From: Gammaproteobacteria bacterium
Lineage (GTDB): Bacteria > Pseudomonadota > Gammaproteobacteria > Steroidobacterales > JABDKV01
Direction: 5' to 3'
Assembly: GCA_013003425.1 (NCBI GenBank)
Contig: JABDJB010000078.1
Coordinates: 1-64,000, forward strand
Length of the DNA stretch: 64,000 bases
Part shown: piece after piece, positions 1-6,590 of the stretch
Position numbering within the stretch: the stretch's first letter is position 1
Layout: every line of letters starts with the position of its first letter
Notes under the pieces: model-generated
Database searches by the model: none
The model's input: only the letters and a program-made list of their open reading frames with translations
What the model was told of the DNA's origin: nothing
Position numbers and translations under genes: made by a program

Positions 1-656
1 TTGACCAGTTCCGCCGAGAATTTGCAGGGGATATGCCCCGGGCCACCAAGGCGGTCTTTATCCGGAATCGTCGTGGTGCAGTCCCAGCGGGTGCGAGTGC
101 CGGCCATCACATCGCGCGGCGTCAGCCTGAAGACTGCATCGTCGCCAAAATGCGTCGGCTCCAGATGAGCGACAAGCACGCCGCCCGGTTGCAGCGTTAC
201 GGCGGTAACGTGCTCGCCGTCAGAAAGCTCGTCGGGGTCTATGCGAAGGTCGGAAAAGTCCTGCGGGTAGTTGCCCTGCTCCATACGGTACTGCGTCAAA
301 AACATTCGCAGCTGGTGCACCGTGGTGTAGGCGGCAGCAAAACGCGCTGTGGTGATGTAGCGATGCTGCTCCGCACCCGATGCGGTTACGTCGGCCATTG
401 GCGTCACGGGCGTGGCGCCTGGCAGGTTGACGATTTCGACCTGCTGCGGGCCGGACAGTCTGTTGGCAATGACCGAGCCGATCACCACCAGTGTTGTCAG
501 CCCGAGGGCCGCTGCGATCAGTTTGCGGCGGCCTGGAAGACGCTGTGACGGGGCTTCAGTGCGCTGCCTTGCTGCAGGCAGCGCGCCGCCGCAGCCGTTA
601 CAAAAGCTCTGTGGCTGCGGGTGAGCAACGCCACAGTAGGTGCATACCACGTCCAT
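1..656 (-). CDS. Zinc-ribbon, single-membrane-segment protein with pilin-like C-terminal domain (partial)
   Basis: The reading frame starts with ATG at 656 and runs off the left edge with no stop (218 codons seen). The N-terminus has a CxxC-x10-CxxC zinc ribbon (C5, C8, C19, C22). A basic linker and one hydrophobic segment follow (about residues 46-64). The rest is a periplasmic-type domain that resembles the globular part of type IV pilins, including a central TTVHQLRMFLTQY helix and a late WDCTTT...PC cysteine pair of the kind that forms a pilin disulfide loop. This looks like the group of zinc-ribbon proteins with a tethered pilin fold. There is no prepilin peptidase site, so it is not a true pilin. 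The function is unknown; a role at the envelope is inferred only from the membrane anchor. The C-terminus lies outside the window. Confidence 0.7.
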   Translation of the reverse strand, partial: MDVVCTYCGVAHPQPQSFCNGCGGALPAARQRTEAPSQRLPGRRKLIAAALGLTTLVVIGSVIANRLSGPQQVEIVNLPGATPVTPMADVTASGAEQHRYITTARFAAAYTTVHQLRMFLTQYRMEQGNYPQDFSDLRIDPDELSDGEHVTAVTLQPGGVLVAHLEPTHFGDDAVFRLTPRDVMAGTRTRWDCTTTIPDKDRLGGPGHIPCKFSAELV

Positions 657-935
657 TGCCGATCTCGCCCAAAATACTGAGGCTACCTCAGCCCTGCCCT
701 GCCTGCCGTGCACAGGCCACAATTTTCATATTGGGCGGTGATCTTACGCCGGGAGCGCGCTTTGGGTTTGGAGACATCAGTTTGAACCAGCAGCGTCGTA
801 GGTTGCATAGTTGTCGGCCGGCCGGGTCCCATGCTCTGGTTCGTGGTGCTGTTCGGGGAACATGGGCAAAGACTTAACCTGTAAGTAGTAATGGCGGTTG
901 CGAACCCGCCCGAATCGCTTTGCCCGCCCAGACAA
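657..935. other. Intergenic stretch without a convincing gene
   Basis: Nothing here codes convincingly: short open frames cross it but none has a recognisable product. It must hold the leader and promoter of the zinc-ribbon gene read leftward from 656. A 6-bp inverted repeat with a 3-base loop (677-691, CTGAGG/CCTCAG) lies 20-35 bases upstream of that start and could be an operator. A loose GG-N10-GC match (704-719) is too weak to call a sigma-54 site. Confidence 0.4.
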
Positions 936-967
936 ACAAAAAAGGCCGGCTGAACAATCAGCCGGCC
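936..967 (-). terminator. Rho-independent terminator after the mscS-type gene
   Basis: Read on the minus strand, a perfect 10-bp GC-rich stem (944-953 with 958-967) with a 4-base loop is followed by six T residues. It lies 25 bases past the stop of the MscS-family gene and should end the entericidin-mscS transcript. Confidence 0.9.
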
Positions 968-992
968 TCCCGCCATCATTCCGGATGGGAAC

Positions 993-1865
993 TCAGGCAG
1001 CTTCATCCATGCGTATCGGTACCCGCTCGTTCTTGAAAGTAAGCGTTCGGTAGGGATACGGAATCTCGATGCCGGCGTCATCAAGCGCCTTTTTGATGGC
1101 CTCGACCACCTCGTCCCGCGAACCGCGGATATTTGCCGACTCGCTGCCGTTACCGGTCCACCAGGTCACGTCGAAATCAATGCTGCTGGCACCGAACTGG
1201 CGTGCATACACCTGTGCCGGTTTGTCCGTGTTAACCGATTGGCAGCTCTCGAGAGCTTCCTGGATCACCTTGCGGCTTTCGGCAACATCTTCGTCATAGC
1301 CGACGCCGCACGCGATGGTAATACGACGGGTATTGCGGTCGGTGCGCACCGTCACGGGGGTCTTGAACAGCATCGAATTGGGCACCACCACGCGCTGGCC
1401 ATCCAGCCGGCGGATATTGGTGTCACGCACCGTGATTTCCTCGACCGTGCCTTCCAGGTCATTGCATTCGATCAGGTCGCCGATCTCAAACGGCTCGCGC
1501 AGCAGAATCAGGATGCCGGCGATGAAGTTCTCGAAAATATCCTTGAAGGCGAAACCGATGGCAATCGATGACAGGCCTAACGCCGTCAGGATTTTTCCCG
1601 GCGTAAACGATGGGAACATGGCGGTGCTTGCCAGCAGTATGCCGGTGACCCAGACGCCGATGAAGACCAGCTTGGAAAACAGCTCGCTCAGCGACTGCCG
1701 CAGGCCGGCTTTATCTGTCAGCCGGCCCGTGCCGCGACGAATGAGCTTTGCCGCCACCCAGGTAATGGCCAGGATGACCAGGCCGGTCGCCAGCAGGGGC
1801 AGATGCTCGATGGTAGCCTCGAGCATGCCTTCCAGGCTCGATATCAATGTTTCTGTTGCGTTCAT
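993..1865 (-). CDS. mscS: MscS-family small-conductance mechanosensitive channel
   Basis: This is a 290-residue inner-membrane channel that opens under membrane tension and lets solutes escape on hypo-osmotic shock. Two hydrophobic segments (about 22-43 and 63-85) precede the pore helix region, whose Ala/Gly-rich stretch GLSSIAIGFAFKDIFENF (about 97-114) matches the MscS TM3 signature. The beta domain follows, with TVEEITVRDTNIRRLDG and the VPNSMLF motif (about 140-167), then the alpha/beta vestibule. The length equals that of E. coli MscS (286). It lies 73 bases downstream of the entericidin-like gene on the same strand, with no terminator between them, so both are probably read from the sigma-54 promoter at 2118-2134. 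A terminator follows it. The family call is firm; sigma-54 control is inferred. Confidence 0.93.
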   Translation of the reverse strand: MNATETLISSLEGMLEATIEHLPLLATGLVILAITWVAAKLIRRGTGRLTDKAGLRQSLSELFSKLVFIGVWVTGILLASTAMFPSFTPGKILTALGLSSIAIGFAFKDIFENFIAGILILLREPFEIGDLIECNDLEGTVEEITVRDTNIRRLDGQRVVVPNSMLFKTPVTVRTDRNTRRITIACGVGYDEDVAESRKVIQEALESCQSVNTDKPAQVYARQFGASSIDFDVTWWTGNGSESANIRGSRDEVVEAIKKALDDAGIEIPYPYRTLTFKNERVPIRMDEAA

Positions 1866-1938
1866 AGCTCCGTATTTCCAATCAGTTAATTATTTGAATC
1901 CGTGTGCAGCCCCGATTGCCGCCGGGCCGGCAGTCGAT

Positions 1939-2082
1939 TCAATCGTGCTCGTCAACCTCTTCCTGGATGTTTTCACCGAGCTGCTCGACGTCTTCGCCAA
2001 TGCCTTTTGTGGTACTGCAGCCCGCGATCACCAGGACCAGGCCCGTAATGACAGTTGCCAGCAGGTACTTCCAGTAAGTCAT
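1939..2082 (-). CDS. Entericidin A/B-like small lipoprotein
   Basis: A 47-residue lipoprotein. The start at 2082 was chosen because a textbook AGGAGG ribosome site lies 7 bases upstream; an open frame continues upstream of it but lacks a good start. Residues 1-21 form a lipoprotein signal ending in the lipobox VIAGC (Cys22). The mature part STTKGIGEDVEQLGENIQEE matches the entericidin pattern (KGxGxDVExxGExIxxA). Entericidins are small stress-induced outer-membrane lipoproteins; in E. coli EcnB is linked to lysis and EcnA to its antidote. The gene has a consensus sigma-54 promoter about 36 bases upstream and is followed by mscS. The mature peptide ends acidic (EEVDEHD) where enteric entericidins are less charged. 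Confidence 0.85.
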   Translation of the reverse strand: MTYWKYLLATVITGLVLVIAGCSTTKGIGEDVEQLGENIQEEVDEHD

Positions 2083-2117
2083 TTTGTCCTCCTCAGTAAA
2101 AGCCTCACCCGGAGAAA

Positions 2118-2134
2118 AGCAAGTACCGTGCCAA
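2118..2134 (-). promoter_or_regulatory. Sigma-54 (-24/-12) promoter of the entericidin-mscS operon
   Basis: On the minus strand the site reads TTGGCACGGTACTTGCT, which matches every specified base of the sigma-54 consensus YTGGCACGrNNNTTGCW, with the invariant GG and GC ten bases apart. Transcription would start near 2107, giving a leader of about 25 bases to the ATG at 2082. The gene for a sigma-54 activator starts 170 bases away on the other strand. Confidence 0.9.
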
Positions 2135-2207
2135 CCGCCCAAATGCTGAAAATATAGTGTTTTTCGCCTCACTGACGGCCACAATTCAGTAAGTTTTACC
2201 CGCGACC

Positions 2208-2243
2208 CGGAAAGATTTGCCGGTTGCTGGGGGATTTCCTTCA
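2208..2243. promoter_or_regulatory. Candidate upstream activator sites for the sigma-54 promoter at 2118
   Basis: Two imperfect dyads lie 81 and 102 bp upstream of the promoter, centred about 21 bp apart. The first, CGGAAAGATTTGCCG (2208-2222), matches 12 of 15 bases of CGGAAGAATTTTCCG at 4829-4843. The second (2229-2243, GGGGGATTTCCTTCA) is a weaker copy (9 of 15) of the partner site at 4849-4863. Paired sites two helical turns apart, 80-120 bp upstream, are what a sigma-54 activator hexamer uses. The protein that binds is inferred to be the product of 2305-3627. Confidence 0.55.
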
Positions 2244-2304
2244 TTGCGGCGCCGTCGGAGCCCTCATAGACTCATTCGCCTGGGTGGTTGAATTGGTAGG
2301 GCTC

Positions 2305-3627
2305 ATGCTCCAGGGACTCATCGTTGCCAGAGATGGCGAGGAGATGCTTCGCCTGAGCGAAGTATTTCGCGGCTGTGGCTATGCGGTCGATACCGCAACG
2401 GATTTCAGTGTCGCCACCGACTTCCTGCTGAAGCACACCCCGGAAGTCGCACTGATCGACCTCGACGTGGTTGATTCAACCGGCCTGTCGGTCATCGAGA
2501 ATAACCAGCTGGCCAACGTGATGGACATCTATCTGATGTCCGACAGCCCGACCCTGTCATCGGCGGTGCGGGGCATGCGGGCCGGCGCCTCTGATTTTTT
2601 CGAAAAACCTGTTGATCCCGACCGGCTGAAAGCCAACCTGGAAAGTCTCGTTGCCGACATGGACTCCGGGCAGGATCCGGCAGTGCGCAAGAGCGGGCGT
2701 GGCAAGCTGGTCGGTGAGTGTTCCGCCATGCGGCGGGTCTACCGGCTTATCCGCAAGGTCGCGCCGACCGACCTGGCTGTAATGCTGGTAGGCGAAAGCG
2801 GCACCGGCAAGGAACTGGCGGCGCACACCGTGCACGATCTCAGCGTGCGCGCCGGGCAGCCCTTCACGGCGATCAATTGCGGCGCGATACCGGCGGAATT
2901 AATGGAAAGCCAGTTGTTCGGGCACGTCAAAGGCGCATTTACCGGTGCCACAAAGAACCACAAGGGCTTTTTCGAACGCAGTCACGGCGGGACGCTGTTT
3001 CTCGACGAAATTACCGAGATGAGCCCCGAACTGCAGGTAAAGCTGCTGCGGGTGCTGGAGACAGGTCATTTCATGCCGGTAGGCGGCGCTGCCGAGCTGA
3101 CCGCCGACGTGCGGCTGGTCTCAGCAACCAATCGCGACCCTGAAGAAGCGATTACTGCAGGGGTTCTGCGCGAAGACCTCTACTACCGGCTGGCGCAGTT
3201 TCCTGTCGGCCTGCCACCGCTGCGCGAGCGCGGTGACGATATAGAACTGCTGGCGCAGTTCTTTCTGCAAGTGAGAAACAGCGAGCTGGGTGTCGACAAG
3301 CAGTTCGGCGCAGATGCTATAGATGCTTTGCGTATGCATGACTGGCCCGGCAACGTCCGGGAGCTGAAGAATGTCGTGTTTCGCGCGCATGTTCTGGCCG
3401 GTGAAACTATCGGGCTGGACGACCTGCCAAACGACGTGCCCTCCAGCGGTCCGACCCGGGGTGATCGCATCAGGATTTCCATCGGCATGTCGATCAAGGA
3501 AGTCGAACGCAGGCTGATTTTTGCCACGCTCGAGCACCATGACGGCGACAAGCAGAAAACGGCCGATACGCTGGGCGTCAGTGTCAAAACGCTCTATAAC
3601 CGGCTGAAGCAATACGAGCTGGAGTAA
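2305..3627 (+). CDS. Sigma-54-dependent activator with atypical receiver domain
   Basis: A 440-residue enhancer-binding protein of NtrC layout. Residues 1-115 are a receiver, 138-365 an AAA+ ATPase, and the last 45 a Fis-type helix-turn-helix (DKQKTADTLGVSVKTLYNRL). The AAA+ part has Walker A GESGTGKE (163-170), the sigma-54 contact loop GAFTGA (210-215) and Walker B LFLDE (D234, E235), so it should remodel sigma-54 holoenzyme. In the receiver the phospho-acceptor Asp52 and Lys101 are present, but the acidic pair after beta-1 is replaced by Ala-Arg (LIVARDGEE). The ATG at 2305 was preferred over a TTG at 2224 because the family begins there and GGTAGGG precedes it. No kinase gene is adjacent. 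It very likely controls the flanking operons, which both have sigma-54 promoters. Confidence 0.92.
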   Translation: MLQGLIVARDGEEMLRLSEVFRGCGYAVDTATDFSVATDFLLKHTPEVALIDLDVVDSTGLSVIENNQLANVMDIYLMSDSPTLSSAVRGMRAGASDFFEKPVDPDRLKANLESLVADMDSGQDPAVRKSGRGKLVGECSAMRRVYRLIRKVAPTDLAVMLVGESGTGKELAAHTVHDLSVRAGQPFTAINCGAIPAELMESQLFGHVKGAFTGATKNHKGFFERSHGGTLFLDEITEMSPELQVKLLRVLETGHFMPVGGAAELTADVRLVSATNRDPEEAITAGVLREDLYYRLAQFPVGLPPLRERGDDIELLAQFFLQVRNSELGVDKQFGADAIDALRMHDWPGNVRELKNVVFRAHVLAGETIGLDDLPNDVPSSGPTRGDRIRISIGMSIKEVERRLIFATLEHHDGDKQKTADTLGVSVKTLYNRLKQYELE

Positions 3628-3634
3628 ATGTTTT

Positions 3635-3910
3635 TTAACTGCTGCAGCGTGGCTGGCTGATCGATTCCAGGAACCTGCGTCTGAAGGGTGCTGTCGCGAT
3701 GTTGCCGTCCTGATCGATTTGCACCTGGCTCCAGGGCACGAATACTGACCGGGCGGGCTCCACTTCATCGATAACCAGCTCAATGAAACCAATGCGGCCA
3801 CTGCCCGGTACAACTTCCAAATCAACGATATGCCCCAGCAGCTCTTTGTCAGTGTTGTAGACAGGCTTGCCGATCAGCTGCTGTGTTTTCCAGTTTATAT
3901 GTTCTTCCAT
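3635..3910 (-). CDS. PRC-barrel domain protein
   Basis: About 91 residues that are almost entirely one PRC-barrel domain: INWKTQQLIGKPVYNTDKE, then GHIVDLEVVPGSGRIGFIEL, then FVPWSQVQID. PRC barrels are small beta-barrels found in the photosynthetic reaction-centre H subunit, in RimM and in many stress proteins; stand-alone copies often sit in envelope stress operons. The ATG at 3910 is preferred; the upstream ATG at 3931 is only five bases from a strong hairpin (3936-3957). It is the third gene after the repeat lipoprotein and the PLDc_N peptide and is convergent with the activator gene, whose stop is seven bases away. The exact role is unknown. Confidence 0.85.
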   Translation of the reverse strand: MEEHINWKTQQLIGKPVYNTDKELLGHIVDLEVVPGSGRIGFIELVIDEVEPARSVFVPWSQVQIDQDGNIATAPFRRRFLESISQPRCSS

Positions 3911-3935
3911 ACTATCTCGTGGTGTACACATGGCA

Positions 3936-3957
3936 ACGCGGGGCCGGAGCCCCGCGT
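3936..3957. repeat. Strong GC hairpin between two genes of the lipoprotein operon
   Basis: A perfect 9-bp stem (ACGCGGGGC, 3936-3944, with 3949-3957) closes a 4-base loop. It lies between the stop of the PLDc_N gene (3968) and the PRC-barrel start (3910). No T-run follows on either strand, so it is not a normal terminator. It may protect the upstream message end or limit translation of the PRC-barrel gene. Confidence 0.7.
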
Positions 3958-3967
3958 CTCCGTTTCT

Positions 3968-4162
3968 TCAGGCTGTTGCGGCGTGCTGTCTCGGTCCGAG
4001 AAAAAACCAGGCAATCAGTCCGATTACCGGCAGCAGCACAATCAGCAGCGACCAAAGCACCTTGCGGCCTACGCTGGCCGGGCTGCTGAAAACATGTACC
4101 AGTGCCCACAGATCAAATGCCAGAATAACCAGCCCCAGTAATCCGCCTATTTCCAAACCCAT
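3968..4162 (-). CDS. Small membrane protein with PLDc_N (cardiolipin synthase N-terminal) domain
   Basis: A 64-residue protein with two hydrophobic helices (about 5-26 and 34-54). Its second half, VLWSLLIVLLPVIGLIAWFF-LGPR, is the signature of the PLDc_N domain that anchors cardiolipin synthases and also occurs alone. No phospholipase D catalytic motif is present. A GGAGG ribosome site lies just upstream of the ATG at 4162. It follows the repeat lipoprotein gene by 46 bases. A cardiolipin synthase-like gene is encoded 1.2 kb upstream, so a role in membrane lipid stress is possible but not shown. Confidence 0.82.
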   Translation of the reverse strand: MGLEIGGLLGLVILAFDLWALVHVFSSPASVGRKVLWSLLIVLLPVIGLIAWFFLGPRQHAATA

Positions 4163-4208
4163 TACGTACCTCCTCCAGTTGTCCGTGAAATTTCAGTAAT
4201 CCTGTCGC

Positions 4209-4676
4209 TCAGTCCGACGTCTCAGCGCGCTCGTTCTGCTGCTTCTCGCGCTTTTCTTCGGCCATATTGCGTTCTTCCGGCATTTCGACGTCGATCGTCG
4301 GCACGGTAATGTCCTTGTCTTTCAGTTCAACTTCCGGAACCGGTACGGACAATTTCTTTTTACCGACTTCGATGTCAGCCACTTCGATCTCGAATTCCGG
4401 CAGCTGGCCGCCCGATACGTCGACATCAACATCAGGAAGCCGTGCTTCCTGGGTCTGTTCGACATCGAATTTGGGCAGCTGGCCACTTTTCACATCGATA
4501 TCCACATCCGGCAGGCGCGTTTCACGCGTCTGGTCGACATCGAAATTCGGTAGCTGGCCATCTTTCACCGCGACGTCGACATCAGGAAGACTGGCCTCCT
4601 TCGACTGTTCGACTTCACATCCGGTCAGGCCCAGGGCTGCCGCGGCGGCAATAATAGAAATAACTGATCTGCGCAT
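4209..4676 (-). CDS. Lipoprotein with three 25-residue LPDVDVDV/GQLP repeats
   Basis: A 155-residue protein not recognised as a named family. Residues 1-19 are a signal ending in the lipobox LGLTGC (Cys20), so it should be a lipoprotein. Residues 27-101 are three exact-length 25-residue repeats of the form E-x-x-LPDVDVDVxxGQLPxFDVxQT, where acidic residues alternate with valine. The pattern suggests stacked beta strands. A Val/Pro-rich stretch (VPVPEVELKDKDITVPTID) then leads into a charged C-terminal helix rich in Glu, Lys and Arg (about 131-155). GGAGGG precedes the ATG. It is the first gene after a sigma-54 promoter and probably leads an operon with the PLDc_N and PRC-barrel genes. An envelope stress or spacer role is inferred from context. 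Confidence 0.75.
   Translation of the reverse strand: MRRSVISIIAAAAALGLTGCEVEQSKEASLPDVDVAVKDGQLPNFDVDQTRETRLPDVDIDVKSGQLPKFDVEQTQEARLPDVDVDVSGGQLPEFEIEVADIEVGKKKLSVPVPEVELKDKDITVPTIDVEMPEERNMAEEKREKQQNERAETSD
4374..4598 (-). repeat. Three 75-bp in-frame tandem repeats inside the lipoprotein gene
   Basis: The three 25-codon repeats (residues 27-51, 52-76 and 77-101) are also visible in the DNA, for example GTCGACATC...AGCTGGCC recurring at 75-base spacing. Substitutions are mostly conservative, so selection on the protein has kept the register. Confidence 0.8.
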
Positions 4677-4722
4677 TTTCCCTCCAGTTTTGCGACGGTG
4701 AATCCGCCTGTGCTGCAGGAGG

Positions 4723-4739
4723 TGCAGTAATCGTGCCAG
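4723..4739 (-). promoter_or_regulatory. Sigma-54 (-24/-12) promoter of the repeat-lipoprotein operon
   Basis: The minus strand reads CTGGCACGATTACTGCA. It matches 13 of the 14 specified bases of the sigma-54 consensus and has the invariant GG and GC at ten-base spacing. Transcription should start near 4711, about 35 bases before the ATG at 4676. Confidence 0.87.
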
Positions 4740-4828
4740 GTTGGCGCGAGTGGGAGTTTCGTGCTGCTATTACAGCATTTCAGGGTGAACTGGCAGTTCG
4801 ACAGAAGTGCGCCGCAGGGTGCCGATTA

Positions 4829-4863
4829 CGGAAGAATTTTCCGATGGAAGGAAATTTCTTCCG
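4829..4863. promoter_or_regulatory. Paired dyads, candidate enhancer for the sigma-54 promoter at 4723
   Basis: Two 15-bp dyads, CGGAAGAATTTTCCG (4829-4843) and AGGAAATTTCTTCCG (4849-4863), have centres exactly 20 bp apart and lie 97 and 117 bp upstream of the promoter. Together they also form a 37-base imperfect palindrome ending two bases past the mgtC-like stop. A related pair lies upstream of the other sigma-54 promoter (2208-2243). The best reading is an activator binding site; a hairpin at the end of the mgtC message is the alternative. Confidence 0.6.
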
Positions 4864-4865
4864 TG

Positions 4866-5297
4866 CTACTCGTCGATGTCTTCCTTGACGTACGGGACAA
4901 ACTGCAGCGTCAGGTAGTTCAACAGCGACAGTGCGATAGCAATCTCGAAGCGCCGGAATGCAACCGCTATGCCGATGGCGCCGGTATTCCACAGGCTGGC
5001 GGCGGTTGCGGTGCCGGTAACACCGCCGCGGCTCTTCAGAATCGCGCCGCCACCGATAAACCCCATGCCGGTAATGATGCCGTAAATGACACGCGATTCC
5101 GCATCAGTGGTTGAAAGTACCTGCATGCCGACCAGCGTGTAACCGCAAGCCGCAATGGCGACGAGTGGAAACGTGCGCAGGCCGGCACTGCGTCGTGGCC
5201 CTTTCTCGCGGTTCCAGGCGACCGGCAGCGCCAGCGCGTACGCTGCGCTCAACAACATCAGGTGGTGGCCAATAGTTGTGAAATCGATGTCCATCAT
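4866..5297 (-). CDS. MgtC/SapB family membrane protein
   Basis: A 143-residue inner-membrane protein with about four hydrophobic helices. The core VIYGIITGMGFIGGGAILKS and GVTGTATAASLWNTGAIGIA match the MgtC/SapB N-terminal domain (residues about 69-110). MgtC of Salmonella, about 230 residues, inhibits F-type ATP synthase and supports growth at low magnesium; this copy lacks the C-terminal soluble domain and is closer to the short SapB/YhiD form. GGAGG lies upstream of two adjacent ATG codons (5297 and 5294). It follows the cardiolipin synthase-like gene by 39 bases and is probably cotranscribed with it. Its stop abuts the enhancer-like dyads at 4829-4863. Confidence 0.88.
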   Translation of the reverse strand: MMDIDFTTIGHHLMLLSAAYALALPVAWNREKGPRRSAGLRTFPLVAIAACGYTLVGMQVLSTTDAESRVIYGIITGMGFIGGGAILKSRGGVTGTATAASLWNTGAIGIAVAFRRFEIAIALSLLNYLTLQFVPYVKEDIDE

Positions 5298-5336
5298 CTG
5301 TTCATCCTCCAGCGAAGCGACATTAGCATATCGTGG

Positions 5337-6509
5337 CTAGCGGCCAGAACGGCGGGCAGCACGGCGATAAGCGCGATAGGCACGCAGCTGCCCGCGGTAA
5401 GCGCTACGCACCAGCCATGCATCTATCAGTGCTGAGAAACGTTGCGACAGCCGTGCACCAAGTGAACGATCGCGATACAGCTCCGATGTTATTTCTTTGC
5501 TGGCGGCAAAGTCCGTCGTAAAGAGCTGTTGCAGCGACGCTATGGCCGGTGCGTGAGTGGTTTCCACCTGCGCATCACGGTTCCAGCGCATGCCCCAGTG
5601 ATCCAGGTTGCAAGAGCCGACGGCGGCAAGATCATCGATCAGTTGTGCCTTCATATGCAGGCAACGCTCCTGGTATTCGAAGATGCGCACACCATCACGC
5701 AGCAGGCGACCATAGAAGCGCCAGCCGGCACTGCGCACCAACGGCTGGTCGGTTGCCGTCCCGGACAGCAGCAGGCGTGTGTCCACGCCACGGCGCGCCG
5801 CCCGGCGCAGTTCGCGCAACAGCCGGAAGCTGGGGGCAAAATACGGTGTCGCGATCCAGGCGCGGTGACGGGCACCGGCAACGACAGAGGCTACGCGGTG
5901 CCGGATTTCACGCCGTTGCAGGGGGTGATTCCGCAGCAGCCGGCAGCGGCCCTGCCCCGCACTGGCTGTAGTGGTCGGTAACTCAGGCCGGCCCCCGGCG
6001 TAGACCTGCCAGTCATGAGCAAATTCGGCGTGCATGTCGCTCACGACCGGACCCTTCAGGCGTAAGGCAAGGTCGTGCCACGGCTGGTCACTGCTGGCCG
6101 GGTCAAAGTCGTCGGTGATGCAGAATCCACCGATAAAGCCGGTTGCGCCGTCGACCATGAGCAGTTTGCGATGATCACGAAACAGGTTCAGTCGTGGCGG
6201 CCACGGTCGGGCCGGGTTGAACCAGGCCAGGTTTACCTTCGCATCGGCGAGCTGCTTCAGCTCGTCGCGTGCGGCATATGCGCCAAACCTGTCTGCAAGC
6301 ACATAAACTTCAACCCCGCGGCCCGCCGCCGCAGTCAGCGCCGCAGCAAAACGCTCAAGACAGGCGCCCGGCTCTACCAGGTAATTAACAAGGACGACGC
6401 TCTCGCTGGCTGCATCGATCGCCGCCAGCATGGCCGGGAAAAAACGATCACCATCCACGAGCAGCGTTGTGTCGCAACCGTCGCGCCAGGAGTAGGCGAA
6501 TCGCCCCAT
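5337..6509 (-). CDS. clsB: Cardiolipin synthase B-like phospholipase D family protein
   Basis: A 390-residue PLD-superfamily enzyme with both catalytic HKD motifs: HRKLLMVD (113-120) and HMKAQLID (285-292), the latter followed by GSCNLD. There is no N-terminal transmembrane pair, the length is near that of ClsB (413), and the C-terminus is basic, so it should sit peripherally on the inner membrane. ClsB-type enzymes make cardiolipin from phosphatidylglycerol or other phospholipids. The MgtC-like gene follows by 39 bases. Upstream, 81 bases separate it from the SLC13-type gene. Substrate choice cannot be read from the sequence. Confidence 0.85.
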   Translation of the reverse strand: MGRFAYSWRDGCDTTLLVDGDRFFPAMLAAIDAASESVVLVNYLVEPGACLERFAAALTAAAGRGVEVYVLADRFGAYAARDELKQLADAKVNLAWFNPARPWPPRLNLFRDHRKLLMVDGATGFIGGFCITDDFDPASSDQPWHDLALRLKGPVVSDMHAEFAHDWQVYAGGRPELPTTTASAGQGRCRLLRNHPLQRREIRHRVASVVAGARHRAWIATPYFAPSFRLLRELRRAARRGVDTRLLLSGTATDQPLVRSAGWRFYGRLLRDGVRIFEYQERCLHMKAQLIDDLAAVGSCNLDHWGMRWNRDAQVETTHAPAIASLQQLFTTDFAASKEITSELYRDRSLGARLSQRFSALIDAWLVRSAYRGQLRAYRAYRRAARRSGR

Positions 6510-6590
6510 TTCAGCTCCTGTTGCCTGGGGTGGATGGACGTCGAATGAGTAGCCGGCACTCGACCGAATGGCGCATACCAGTTTCCGCGT

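Noticed and set aside
704-719. Possible third sigma-54 site upstream of the zinc-ribbon gene
   Set aside because: It has GG-N10-GC spacing but fails at most other consensus positions and has no dyad pair upstream.
683-832. Small open frame of about 49 codons on the minus strand
   Set aside because: No ribosome site, no known motif, and it lies in the leader of the zinc-ribbon gene; too weak to call a gene.
2224-2304. N-terminal extension of the sigma-54 activator from a TTG
   Set aside because: The 27 extra residues have no family similarity and overlap the candidate activator sites; the ATG at 2305 has a better ribosome site.
4374-4598. Regular repeats suggesting a CRISPR array
   Set aside because: The units are adjacent with no spacers and are in frame inside a lipoprotein gene.
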